From Torreya grandis (Eukaryota; Streptophyta; Pinopsida; Cupressales; Taxaceae), in contig JARHVA010000666.1 in assembly GCA_037957365.1 (NCBI GenBank), forward strand, positions 559,501 to 623,500: a DNA stretch of 64,000 bases, given 5' to 3'. The number at the start of each line of letters is the position of its first letter. The stretch's first letter is position 1. Both the position numbers and the translations under genes were made by a program. The notes beneath the pieces were generated by a model. The model ran no database searches, was not told the DNA's origin, and was given only the letters and a program-made list of their open reading frames with translations. Shown here piece after piece: positions 13,056 through 24,456 of this stretch.

Positions 13056-16000
13056 AAATATTATACTAACAAACATCTCTAATATATATAATGGTGTTTA
13101 CAAACATTATATTGCACAAGTTTTCTCAATAATTCATCTTGAGAACACCCTTGAACCATATTCAAATGAATACTAAGTGATGAAGAGGTCTAAAAGCTTT
13201 TGTTCATTAAGGATATAAATTTTTACATCTTCATCTTTACCTCTTCTCTACAACCTAGCTCTGTCTTTGTCTAATTATTCCTTATCTAAGAGATTTTTAG
13301 TCAAGTTATCCTTATAGTCACACATTCCTCAACATTCCTGAACAAGATCTTCATTGGAAAATCTCACTTTCCCTCAATATTCAAAACCCAAAAAGGAAAA
13401 CATAGAGGACATATAATCACCATAAAAAAGCATATTTATACTTACCAATACAACAAAACAGCTCTTTAGTCAAATGCTCTGCTCATACTCCATTTGCATC
13501 ATCAACACCATGCATATTCAGATAGTACATGGTCTGTTAACAAAATTTTCTTCAAATCAAGAACTCTTTATTCATATTCATGGGGTTCTCTCCCTTATCT
13601 TCTCTTTTATTTTCTCAACCCATAAAACTTACCTTATTTTCCCTCTTTCAATGTGAGCCTCATCTTTGGATAAAGAGTTGAGGTATAGCATCTTTTAGAA
13701 GTTGTAAAAACATGTTTACAAGAGGCATTTACCTTGGTGACTCCTTTATGACTTAGTCAAGATATTCACAAGTCCCTTTTCAAAATTTGAATTTTCAAAT
13801 AAAATATTTTGGAGGGAAACTTGGAATGTTGCATATAATTCCAAGTTATGACTTCTTAACTGTTGAAACATCATTCACCTATTCATGAATTTATAATCTC
13901 CGTAGGACCTTATTATGTCTTTACAAATCATTTTGCCTTTGTGACAAGGCTTATTTGACTTACATAGTTTTATATTTACAAAATGTACACAAGGGTGTTG
14001 ATGCTTCTGCATCACATATCTACATATTTTATTATTAGTAAATATTTGGATCTTTACACAACATCCAATGGTATCATTTTTAGAGTGGACAAAAAATTAC
14101 ATTGTAGGAGAGATAAGTATAGTATATTATACCCAGTCAAGGGAAGTAGTTGGAGGGAACATTATCCAAAAGGTATAAAGGGTGATACCAGTTTGGAAAT
14201 TGATATTAAAATTTATTATAACTGGAAGGCTAAGTAGATTGAATTGATAAGTGATTGATCGCTAGGTATACTAATTGACAATATATCTAAGGTCTTAAAG
14301 AGGTTTGAGGCCTATTTGGTGTTTCCTCACATCTCATCAACTCCTCGAATTATTTTAGTTTGTGGACAATCATAATCAAAGAATCCATCATGCAAAGTTA
14401 CATAATCCTTAGGGCACCTAGGCCTGAGTAAGAAGGTTTTACAAGTCTATAAATATTATACCAGTACACCTAAACCTCCCAAAGTGATTATCATCTAAAT
14501 ATATACTCTCCACAATGGTTATGTCTCAAATAATGAATAAATACTTGAACAACTATCAACAATACAAAACTTACCTATCAACCTTGACTGTGTTTAAGCA
14601 AAATCACTACTAGTGAGACTGTGTGGGCTTGTTATGGAGACATTATATTAAATATTATTGAGTGATTGAATTTTTCGTATGAGTTATTTTCATCAAATCA
14701 AGTCTTATTAATACTTTCACTCTCCTTTATACTTAAAGATTTTCCTCGACACTGTTCTCTTTTATCCATTCTTTTGATAGTTTAAAGTGTTTATTTGGTG
14801 GATATAAAAATATATAAATATAACTGATGTATTCCAACACAAAATACCTCAAAATAAGTCTTAAAATTTGGATTTTTCATAAGAGTTAGGCTCTTGGGTC
14901 TATGACTATATAAAAACCCTGTTTAAGGTTTTAGGGAGAAAGGAAACACTATAACTTCATTTCTATCCATCCAAAAAAGATTAAAATTTATAAGGGAGTT
15001 AGGAATGAATGATTTCAAGATGATGTAGGTAGCATTAAGTTTATAAAGTACCTATAGAAGTAGATGTTTAAGTTTTAAGGTCTGCAAACTATAAGATCAC
15101 CATCAAAATACTACTAAAAACTAGTTTGGATCTATTAAGGTGTTGAGAGTTGGTATGAAGATGTAGCCAGGAGTTTATTAGGTGGAGAAAATGGTTTTCA
15201 AGTTGATGAGAGTTATTTCAAGGTTTATAAGTGTTGAGATAATAAGATACAAAGAAGGCTCAATAATTAAGTCTGATAATAGATCTAGTAAATCTTGTTT
15301 CATGAAACTTGAAGGATAAGAGTAGATTATAAATTTGTTAAATGTTTATTGAAAAGTATTAGAGTAGAGTTTAAGGAGTCAAAATTTAATGACATATATA
15401 TTTTATATCTTTAATAATGATATTTGGATCAAGAAGACTGAAACAAGATAAAATTATGATTTTTGGCCCAAAATGGATTAAAAGTGTTTGAAGGATTGTG
15501 ATCTAGAGTAATGATGTCCATTAAAAGGATTAGAACATGTTTATTATTATGTACAACATTAATATGGATAAATTAATTCAATACATATTCAATAGGATTA
15601 TTATAACCAAATGAAGATTATTTATCTCCTTTATAGTGTGATTATGTGTGTACTTGTGAATACTTCCCATGATTGGTCATGAATTATTTCTATCCAAATG
15701 GATATTAGCAAGCCTAGAAACTAAAAAGCTAGTACTTCCAAAAAAATCATGGATAAAATTTCCAAGACACCATTTATTATAAAAACATGGCATAGCCGCA
15801 TTGAGGTGAGTTGGTGTTTAGATATTTGAGGCTTCCATAGTCCATAATATAAGACAAACATTTTTGTAAAAACCTATTTCAATGTTTAATATCAGACTCT
15901 TTGATCTATCATGAGGATGGAGTTATGATAAGATTAGATAAAAAAAATTGACAACTAATTGATGTCCACCAAAGATAAATCCTAAAACAAGAAATGGAAG

Positions 16001-16807
16001 ACTAAAAATCAACTATAACTTCACCCTTAGAAATAAGTGGTGGAAATTTCATCTAGAACTTCGCCCCTAGAACAAGAAATAGAAGACTAAAAATCAGAGT
16101 ATGCCTTCTACTGAGGGGAATGAGGTGGATTGAAATTTAGAGACAAAAGAGAAACTTTCAAGTGTTTTAATGTCAAAAAAATTGTTGATGAAAAGAAAAG
16201 AACTTGATAATAAAATGTGTTTATTTTATTTTTTTAATCTTGTTAGTTGAATCAAAATGAAACCATTTATTGTTCTTCAATGTTTATAGGGACTAGGGTA
16301 TTGATCCTTTCTCCTCAAATCATCTGATGCTTCCAAATTCTATTTTTATGAAAAGACATGTTGATCTTATATTCTTGTGTTATGTCATGTGGCCAAATAT
16401 TGTAGCTATAGAAAAAGGTTAGTTTTACCTTACTCATTTTATTATTATTATAATGACCATTTTTGTATTTCATGGATTCAAAGTTTTTGATGTGGTTCAC
16501 TGTAAGTTTTGAATTTGCATTGGGAGATAAAAATTAATATTGTAATTTATTTGAGTGGGTAATAAATATGAGATCAATTTTTTTAGACATAATATGATGT
16601 TCTACAATATATGAAATTGAAGAATAATGTTATCAAGCACATCATATACTGGTAGTAGTTGAATACCATTCTACATCATATACATGTGTAGATGTAACAT
16701 AATATAAGTGAAATAGAACTCTAAATACTATCACTATTTACACATTATGATCTAATGCTAGGTTTGCTTTATTGAGTAGACCCTTAATGCCTTAGCCACG
16801 TGCAGTG

Positions 16808-16809
<2 letters not shown>

Positions 16810-16842
<33 letters not shown>
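16810..16842. repeat. (AC)n microsatellite
   Basis: Uninterrupted CA dinucleotides, about 16 units. Confidence 0.97.
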
Positions 16843-16844
<2 letters not shown>

Positions 16845-17588
16845 GATAGAAAATCTAGTTTGAAGTATATAAGGACTAGAACACTTATAGATGTCAAAAT
16901 TTGTGTAATAATACAATACATATCAACCTACCATTAACATGTTATCTTTCAACAACTTGGGTATAAAAGAAAAGACATTATTTACTCAACATCAAAATAA
17001 TATTTTGATAAGAAACTTAACAATGTATCCATACATCATTTGGTAAATAATCAAGTGACCAAATTATAGTTGTAAACACCTTGGCTAAGGTGCAATCTAA
17101 TAAATCTTATGGAAAAACTAAACACTTGACTTGTAGTTGACCTATAGCATGGTATGTTTATGGAAAAATTAAACATTTTATGACAAAGATAGATCTAATG
17201 TTAATAAAATATAGTATCACAGTTTCATATTTTTAGCATAAAAAAACTAATATAATATATTAACACCCAAAATATTTTCTAAATCAAAATAACTTAAAAG
17301 TTATTAATTAATAGTTCAAAGTTAGAAGGTCTAATAAAAACCAATATAATATATTAATAGAGAAGGTATGGTTACATTGGCTGCTTTAAGCATTAGATTT
17401 TTAACCTTAAAAGTCTAACTATATGCATATATAACTTAGAATGATGATCACTAATTACTAAAAAATAGAGGCTAAAATAATACATGCTCATTTATTATAA
17501 TTATTGAATACTCCCATCAACATATAGTGTATGAATAGTATAATTATTCAATTTTATTGATGCAGAGTTATATTTCATAAAAATAGTC

Positions 17589-18850
17589 CTAAGATTCCTT
17601 AATTTCTAATGTTGCAAGGTGAACACAATCCTTGAAAATCATGATACTTTCCTGCCACTTACCAATCTAAATATTTATTAACCAATAATGATAATAGTTA
17701 TTTGCTCATTGGCCCTATAAGAAACATTTGAATTCATATTCAAAATTAATATATGTAAAAAAATAATGTAACTTACCTTTTTTGCGAAGTCATTGAGTTC
17801 TTCTATTTCAAGATGTCTTACTTCAAATAATGTCCAATTTTCTTCCATTGATAATGTTTTGAAAGTCACACCATTCATCATATGATAAAATATTATTTTT
17901 GGAGAATATGTTCCATCATTGTCATCTTGGTAATTTTGGATCCATGTCCATTGACATAATTGATGAAAATATCTCCACCTTCAGAATTGGAATGACATGT
18001 ATAAAACTTGCCTTGAAATCCAATTCCTGAAATATTGATAAACAAAATTCATAGAAAAATTATAAAACATCATAAAATATGATTATAAACTTTTTGAAAA
18101 ATGAGTGTAGAATTTTTTACCTGAAGGAAATTGTATCATGAGACAATCTACATTCTATTTATTTTCCATTTTTAAAGTGTACTCTTTTATCCTAATCAAA
18201 GCAAAATAAAGATTCTAGCAATCTATCAGATGGTTATGAAGTAGCATATGTTTTGTTGGTTTTTTGAATGGACATCTCATCCTTAAAAATATGAAAATAA
18301 ATTCCCATGGGCATGAATAAACTGATCTATATAGGGTTTCCTCCTCTCAAATTCATACCTTCTTTTACCTCTTCAAAATTCTTGTAGCGATAAGAAGTTA
18401 TGGTTGACAAATCTATAGTTGGCCACGTAACTGAATTAATCATTGGCAAAGTGATCTATTCTTTTCTTCCATGTGATGCACCAATTTTTGGAAGGACATA
18501 TGTATATTTATAGAACCATATCTCTTGTTTCATCAACCATGTAGGGTCCTTTCTAGCATACATAATATCTCTAATTTTAGAATTATCAACATAGAAGGTA
18601 CTAGTAATGCATTCAATTGGCTCCCACTCCTCCCAATTTGAAATGCACAAGTCTATAAGAAATAAAAAGTTGAATCTTTTTTAAAAACACGGATAAAAAA
18701 ATTGATAAGAGAATAATATATCCAATAAATAAAAAGTGGTGAATTCAAAAAAAAAAAATTCATTACTCACAGTTAGAACCCATTTTTGGGAAGTCCTCCA
18801 TTTCTACAATTGATTCCTTCAACATATATTTATTATCATAGACATGTGTA
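17589..18850 (-). pseudogene. Four-exon host gene remnant, product not recognised
   Basis: Four blocks on the minus strand join in one reading frame across GT-AG introns. Exon a ends at 18771 (donor GTGAGT). Exon b is 18652-18121 (acceptor TTTCTTATAG, donor GTAAAA). Exon c is 18026-17777 (acceptor ATATTTCAG, donor GTAAGT). Exon d is 17714-17589 (acceptor TTTCTTATAG) and ends at a TAG. Exon b is 532 bp, which equals two split-codon bases, 176 codons and two split-codon bases. Exon c is 250 bp, or 1 base plus 83 codons. Both phases agree with their neighbours. Recognisable text includes SNWEEWEPIECITSTFYVDN, YARKDPTWLMKQEIWFYKY, WRYFHQLCQWTWIQNYQDDN and LFEVRHLEIEELNDFAKK. Exon b has five internal stops, exon c one and exon d two, so it is a pseudogene. 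The last intron is short (62 bp), making exon d less sure. I do not recognise the family. It could be a captured gene fragment or an old host gene. Confidence 0.6.
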
Positions 18851-19421
18851 ATTTTAATTTATGATATTTTTTTACCTCTTTAGCTCATCTTGAAATATTT
18901 TATCATCCCTTTCCAATGGTTTTTGACATCAAATTAATGTATTCTTGTCACTTTATGTTCACCATTCTTAGAAGGTCTGATTATAACCAATGAACTGATA
19001 AATAAAGTCATTGGAATCTAATTCCCATCATTACATTTTATGTTGTAAATGAAAATAGATCTTATCTCACTTTTAGGTATTTGAAGTGACATTTATCCCT
19101 AAAAAACAATTATAAGAATACAATGAAATGTTAGGTTAAACTGACAATAAACACCTACCATCCACTGCATAGATATTTGACAAAAACATATAATGAACAA
19201 AATTTTTTAGGTCTAACTAACCAAGGTGATCTACAATAAGTAGTCCCAACTCTATGTTATTATGATTTATACTATCACCTATCAAATATCCTCAGATAGA
19301 AGAATAAGGTTTTATTGATATTTTTTTGATAAACTCTTGTGACTTATCCAGATGCCCAACACAACCAAAGAGATAAAATATGAACCAATAGTGCTCCATT
19401 TTACAGCTTGTAACAAAAGAA

Positions 19422-19424
<3 letters not shown>

Positions 19425-19489
<65 letters not shown>
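19425..19489. repeat. (AT)n microsatellite
   Basis: About 32 uninterrupted AT units. It produces an artefactual Ile-Tyr open frame. Confidence 0.97.
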
Positions 19490-19491
<2 letters not shown>

Positions 19492-19909
19492 AAATTCAAA
19501 AAAAGGAACTTTATTTCTAGTTAGTGGTGTATTATTGAATATGATAAATATATAAATGTAAAAATTAATGATTTTTCTTGAAGTAATTTCATGCTTTTGA
19601 ATATGTTATATGATGACAAAAGTCTGTAGTCAGAACACTGAATAATACAATCTAGAAAAGGTTTGATTTCACATAATTTTGTGAATGTCAAGTCTAGAAA
19701 ATTCTTGTCTTAGGCAAGATATACTATTAGAGGTGGCATATTAATATAATTAATTCATTTATAGGACTTAAAATTAGAAATAATCCTCTTTTTAAACTCT
19801 CTGGTTTCATAAATCAGGGTTTTGTATGTACAATCTGCAATAAAGGGAAATCTTACATAGTTTTGAATGCGTGGGACTTAGTGAATGATTTTTTAAAAGA
19901 GAGATATAT

Positions 19910-20575
19910 TAGTATGTAATTTTTAGAATCTAATAAAAAAATATTTATTATGGAATTTTTATCTTATAGATACCCATATTTTATCCCTTAAGGTCTGTTA
20001 TAGTAAAAAACACAATCACAATTTAAAATTTCAAAACTAGGCCATGAATGGTAAATTGGTCATATCTCAAGATTGAACCAATAAAAATTCTAAAACTTGG
20101 AAATTTGAGGTGTTCGGATGTTATAAATCCAATGAATCCAATTTTATGTTTATTGGTTGAGTATCGAGGAAGATATCATAAAAAATTAGACTGTGTATTG
20201 ATAAAATATTGAGGTTTAAACACTATGCAGTCAACTTTTAATTAGTATGGAATTTTTAGAAGATAAGAAGAAATATTTAGAAGTATTTTTATCTTGTAGA
20301 TATCCATATTTTTTACCTTAAGGATTTTTATATTATAAAACACAATCACAATTTAAAATTCCATAACTAGGCCACGAATGGTAAATTGGTCATATCTCAA
20401 GATTGAACAAAGAATGTTTTTTGAAACTTGGAAAACTAAGATGTTTAGATGTTAAGAATAAAATGAATCAAATTTGAGGTAGATTAGTTGAGTCTTGAGG
20501 AATATATTATCAAAATTGAGACTGTGTATTGATAAAATATTGAGGTTTAAGCAATGTGTAGTCAAATTTTAAACA
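19910..20575 (+). repeat. Tandem duplication of a 333-bp unit
   Basis: Unit 1 is 19910-20242 and unit 2 is 20243-20575. Both contain TAGTATG.AATTTTTAGAA, ACACAATCACAATTTAAAAT, GGTAAATTGGTCATATCTCA and GACTGTGTATTGATAAAATA at the same offset of about 330. They differ by many point changes. No coding sense was found. Confidence 0.88.
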
Positions 20576-21465
20576 ACTAAAAGTCCATAAAAGAGCAAGA
20601 TAAATTATTTTGTGCTTAATAACATGTTTGAGGATGGGTAAAGATTTGAATATTAGTAGGAAATGTATAAATTTTGTAAGAGACTTAACATCAACATTAT
20701 GAGAGTTAATTCTCATAGGAAGATTTTACCACACCAAATAGTCACATAGATTCAACACTAACATTGTGAGGGAGAATGCACATATCAATGCTATGTTGCA
20801 ACTAGAAGTGAGAAATTTATGGTCAACATTATAAGCAAACAATTGTAAATAATTTAAATTCAACATTATGTGTAATATCAAACAACATAGCTTTGTGTAA
20901 AAATTAGTATTATATTAATACTGCCAACATGAAGTAGGAAATGCATAAATTTTGTAATTATATAATAATTTATGGATAAATTGAGAATCATGTGTTAGTT
21001 TATGGATAATTTGAGAATATTTTGTGGATAATTTGAGAACCTTGGTGATATTTATGTATTATTTGATTTTTTTGTGTTGGTGTGATGATCATATGGAGGA
21101 GATGTAATCTTGAATATTGTTCATTTTTTAATGAAACCAAGAAGGTTAAGGTTCCAAGCTAGTAGATTTAAATAAATAATAGAAATTGTTTTGTTTGTAC
21201 CATCAAAGTTGTTATGTATTAAATGTTGATTCTAATCATTAAAATTAATAAGGTAGAATTCAGAAGTTGCATCACATAACTACAACAGATGCATATCACC
21301 TTGGAGATAATTCCAAGTTATGGATAAGAATATCCATCACTCGATTCCAAAGCACACATTTTGGCTCACACTAGGTTAATGCCTATATTTCTAGAAATGA
21401 GAAATGTGAAACTATAACTGCAGTGAAAAAGTGATAAAAATGGCCTTAAAGAGGTTGAAAATAAG

Positions 21466-21466
<1 letters not shown>

Positions 21467-21516
<50 letters not shown>

Positions 21517-21523
21517 AATAATG

Positions 21524-21573
<50 letters not shown>
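21467..21573. repeat. Compound (CA)n(AAT)n microsatellite
   Basis: CA repeats at 21467-21514 pass directly into AAT repeats at 21514-21573, with one ATG interruption near 21522. Confidence 0.97.
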
Positions 21574-21575
<2 letters not shown>

Positions 21576-22250
21576 AAAACTTATAAACCAAAAAATAATA
21601 AAATACTAACAACATAATAATGAAATCCCCAAGATCTTTAATGGGTAACACCACCATCCAATCCCCTATGTTAATTCCCCTTGGTCTCCATGGATTCAAC
21701 ATTGCCCAATTTGCTTGTTAAGAGTCAAGAGAAGCTATGAATTAGCATTAACAAGAAAATAGAGAGGTATTTCAACACAATCAAATCAATATGATTTTAA
21801 ATCTTTTCTATCAAACTTGCAGCCACATAATTGGTGGAATTATCTTTACATGGGTGGTCGTAAAGCTCAAGTAAAAATATATTTAACTCAACCCAATAAA
21901 AATTATTAAAAATAAAATGAGGTTGTGGTTGGTAAGTGGTAGAGGAGACAATTATATTTATTAAAAATTAATTTTATAACTATTTGAATAAACAAATGCA
22001 ATCTCTTGGAGATAAAATAAAATTTATAGAAAGGACAAGATGCAAGAATTTTATATGCACCTACATAAATAAACCAAAATTTTATGTGCACCTACATTAA
22101 TATACATAAAATGTTTTATAAAAATCACCTTTTATAGTAGATCAGTGGAAGGAGGAGCTACAAATTTTTCATATCAACTATTATAGATCAACATTTCCAA
22201 GAAGCCAAGATTCTACCATGATTACTTGTATAAGAAGAGATGAGAGTATT

Positions 22251-23080
22251 AGAGGTACAGTCACTGAAAGGGGGGTGAATTAGTGAGCCCATATATTTTA
22301 ATTTCAATTGAAATCCTTTCAATTATTAACCAATCAACATATATCAACTTTATCAAGAAGCATTAACAATAGAGCTCATACATTCAATATATACATAAGA
22401 TCAAACACATAACACATAGTTCCTATGAGAAACCCTCATGGGGAATAAAACCCACTCTCAAGCTTGCAACACAAATAGACTAATATCCTATAAAAAATAC
22501 AAATAAGATACTGATCAACTCCTTTAGACCAACAAACCTTGATCATATCCTCCTGACCAAAGGTATTTAGTGAAACACTTGTTTGACAAGGATCAACTAG
22601 CCCTAAGGAAGACCAAGTCCTTTAAACCCTCCTTTGAACACCTCTACCATATAAATGATGTCTTCAACACCTGATGATATATCTTTATTTTATAATCTCT
22701 ATATAAACTCTCTCTCTATCTCAAACATGTCTCTCATATGGGCATGCCATAATCTATTTCCTTCTTCACTCAATCTATCGTTATATGCACACATAGATCT
22801 CTTCGCACAAATTCAAACTATAAAAACACTATACTATCACAAAAAACATGACCTAAAAATCATATAAATAGTCCTTACTCTCCTTTTCTCATCAACCCAA
22901 TAGCTAGGTACTCTTACTCTCCTCTGCTTTCCTTCGTTCTCCAACTCTCTCACATACAATTATCTTCACACAAAATTCTAGAAACCAACACATTTGGTTT
23001 CAATATATATAAATCAATCATGAATTAACAAGATCACAATATTTCCTTGTTGGACACACCCTTAAGGCATCTCACATGAA
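22251..23080 (-). repeat. Left part of the element F 3' LTR (probable)
   Basis: This was contiguous with 58274 onward before element E inserted, as shown by E's LTR ends and the ATGAA/ATGGG target duplication. No coding motif is seen. The outer end of the LTR is not defined. A run of GGGGGGTGAATTAGTGAG at 22271 may mark another element boundary. Confidence 0.45.
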
Positions 23081-24440
23081 TGTTTCTCTTAATTTATACT
23101 CATTTCTTAATTTAGAAACAAGTAAGAAACTAGTAAAAGGGGTGTGTAAAGGGATACCTAATAAAAGTGCATGCATGATCCAGAAAATGATGTGAACTCC
23201 TATTTGGTTTGGAATGAATAACTTTTAGATAAGAAAGACAATATAAAATGGGTTATTAGTAATATAGTTGAGTGGACTACCTAGCATGATCTAGATCCAA
23301 CAAGCATATGCTTATTAGGAGGTTGTCAATCCATTATTGATAACAATTAAGTTGATATAGATGAAAAGAATGAATACTTGCATTTAATAACATAAAATTA
23401 AATGCATGAAATAATAAGAAAGTAAAGTGATTATTTAAATAAAATGACTAAATATAGTAAAATTAGGTCAATAATCATGTTAAAGTAGTTGGGGTTAGTT
23501 CCAAAAAATAAGGGAAGGCTATGTGAATAGGTTGCAACATAGAAAATAGGGTTTGGTTGGGTTTAAGAAGCTGAAAATAACTTGTTATTTTATAGCATAA
23601 TGACCATCGATAGTTAGGAGAATCATTGGTAATTGGGCTAACCATCAATAGTTGGGTAACCATCAATGGTTGGGGTGACCGTCAGTGGTTGGGCTAACCA
23701 TTGATGATTGTTTATGTGTTTCTAGAAATGATCAAAATAGAATTATAGATTATATAAATGGTAAGGTGTGGATTTAAATATGGGCCTGGTCAAAGATGGG
23801 AAGCTAGAAGATAAGTTTGATTAGGTCATGAGGGTTAGAGATGAAGTAAAACAAATAAACAAGTACAAAGTTACCTATAACTTGTTGGATTGTTGATGGT
23901 GGAAGTCTAGAGTGATTTGGCTAGAGTGATAGTAATTTGGCCTTAATATCAAATCATACAGAGGTTCATATCTTTGTTTCTATTACTTGATTATTGATGA
24001 AAGGATAGATACCTATGTGTAATAAGATTTGATAGCTTGGATGTGGATCCAATTCACCTCTTACTCTTCTCCTTTTATAAGATGAAGTTGTTAATTAGAT
24101 AGGAGGGTAAAGTTGTTATTTATGATTCTTTGTAGTTGGTTGGTATCATATAAGGTGGACATACTAGTTTGTGTCATGCTTATCTCATACATATCTAGTA
24201 ATGCTTTTAAAGTAGGTTGAAGACTTGATTTTCAATGGTTAGGCTAATCATCAATAGTTGAGTGTCTAAAGGAAGAATGGGTGAAAATAGGTTTAAAAAG
24301 GCTTAGATTAAAGGGGTATTCAAAGGTTTAATTTAGTAAGTGAGCTTAGTTAACTAGGTGGTCAACTAGCTTCAGGGTCGAGTAGTGGTCCAAGTGTTTC
24401 AACATCTAAAACTATCATGTGTAGTTTTTTAGTGTCTACA
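23081..24440 (-). repeat. 3' LTR of element E
   Basis: It aligns end to end with the right LTR. The start shows TGTTTCTCTTAATTT (23081; 46120), the middle AAAGGGGTGTGTAAAGGGAT, and the end CTACA (24440; 58273). It is intact in length and so serves as the empty-site reference for the B insertion. Confidence 0.9.
23601..23710. repeat. Cluster of AACCATCAATGGTT-like palindromes in the LTR of E
   Basis: Several near-palindromic copies (ACCATCGATAGTT, AACCATCAATAGTT, AACCATCAATGGTT, ACCGTCAGTGGTT, AACCATTGATGATT) are spaced by about 20 bases. Further copies lie at 24228-24258, 25140-25207, 25745-25862, 57453-57524 and 58040-58091, all within E. Confidence 0.8.
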
Positions 24441-24456
24441 TTTTACCCCTTTTTGG
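24441..24456 (-). promoter_or_regulatory. Polypurine tract of element E
   Basis: The minus strand reads ACCAAAAAGGGGTAAAA directly before the 3' LTR start TGTAGACAC. This is the expected primer site for plus-strand DNA synthesis. Confidence 0.85.

Larger units (their letters stand above)
9707..17588. other. No gene recognised; anonymous AT-rich DNA
   Basis: No domain, LTR pair or RNA gene could be supported. Longest open frames are 60-84 codons and show no recognisable motif. Local features inside are a 138-bp duplication (12605/12917), a 26-base repeat (about 15983 and 16071) and a CA microsatellite (16810). Confidence 0.6.
18851..22250. other. No gene recognised; microsatellites and a tandem duplication
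   Basis: Apart from the listed repeats, no domain is visible. A possible further exon of the pseudogene may lie at about 18880-18945 (KPLERDDKIFQDELKR before a GTAAAA donor), but its joining phase could not be confirmed. Confidence 0.5.

Noticed and set aside
13983..14237. 84-codon plus-strand open frame with a basic stretch
   Set aside because: No motif, no flanking splice sites or element context. Not distinguishable from chance in AT-rich DNA.
19352..19555. 67-codon open frame with an Ile-Tyr run
   Set aside because: It is the translation of the AT microsatellite.
21412..21702. 96-codon open frame with Ile and Val-Cys runs
   Set aside because: Produced by the AAT and CA microsatellites on the minus strand.
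22271..22290. GGGGGGTGAATTAGTGAG as the end of a separate element
   Set aside because: It resembles sequences I associate with plant retroelement borders, but no partner, TSD or domain supports a call.
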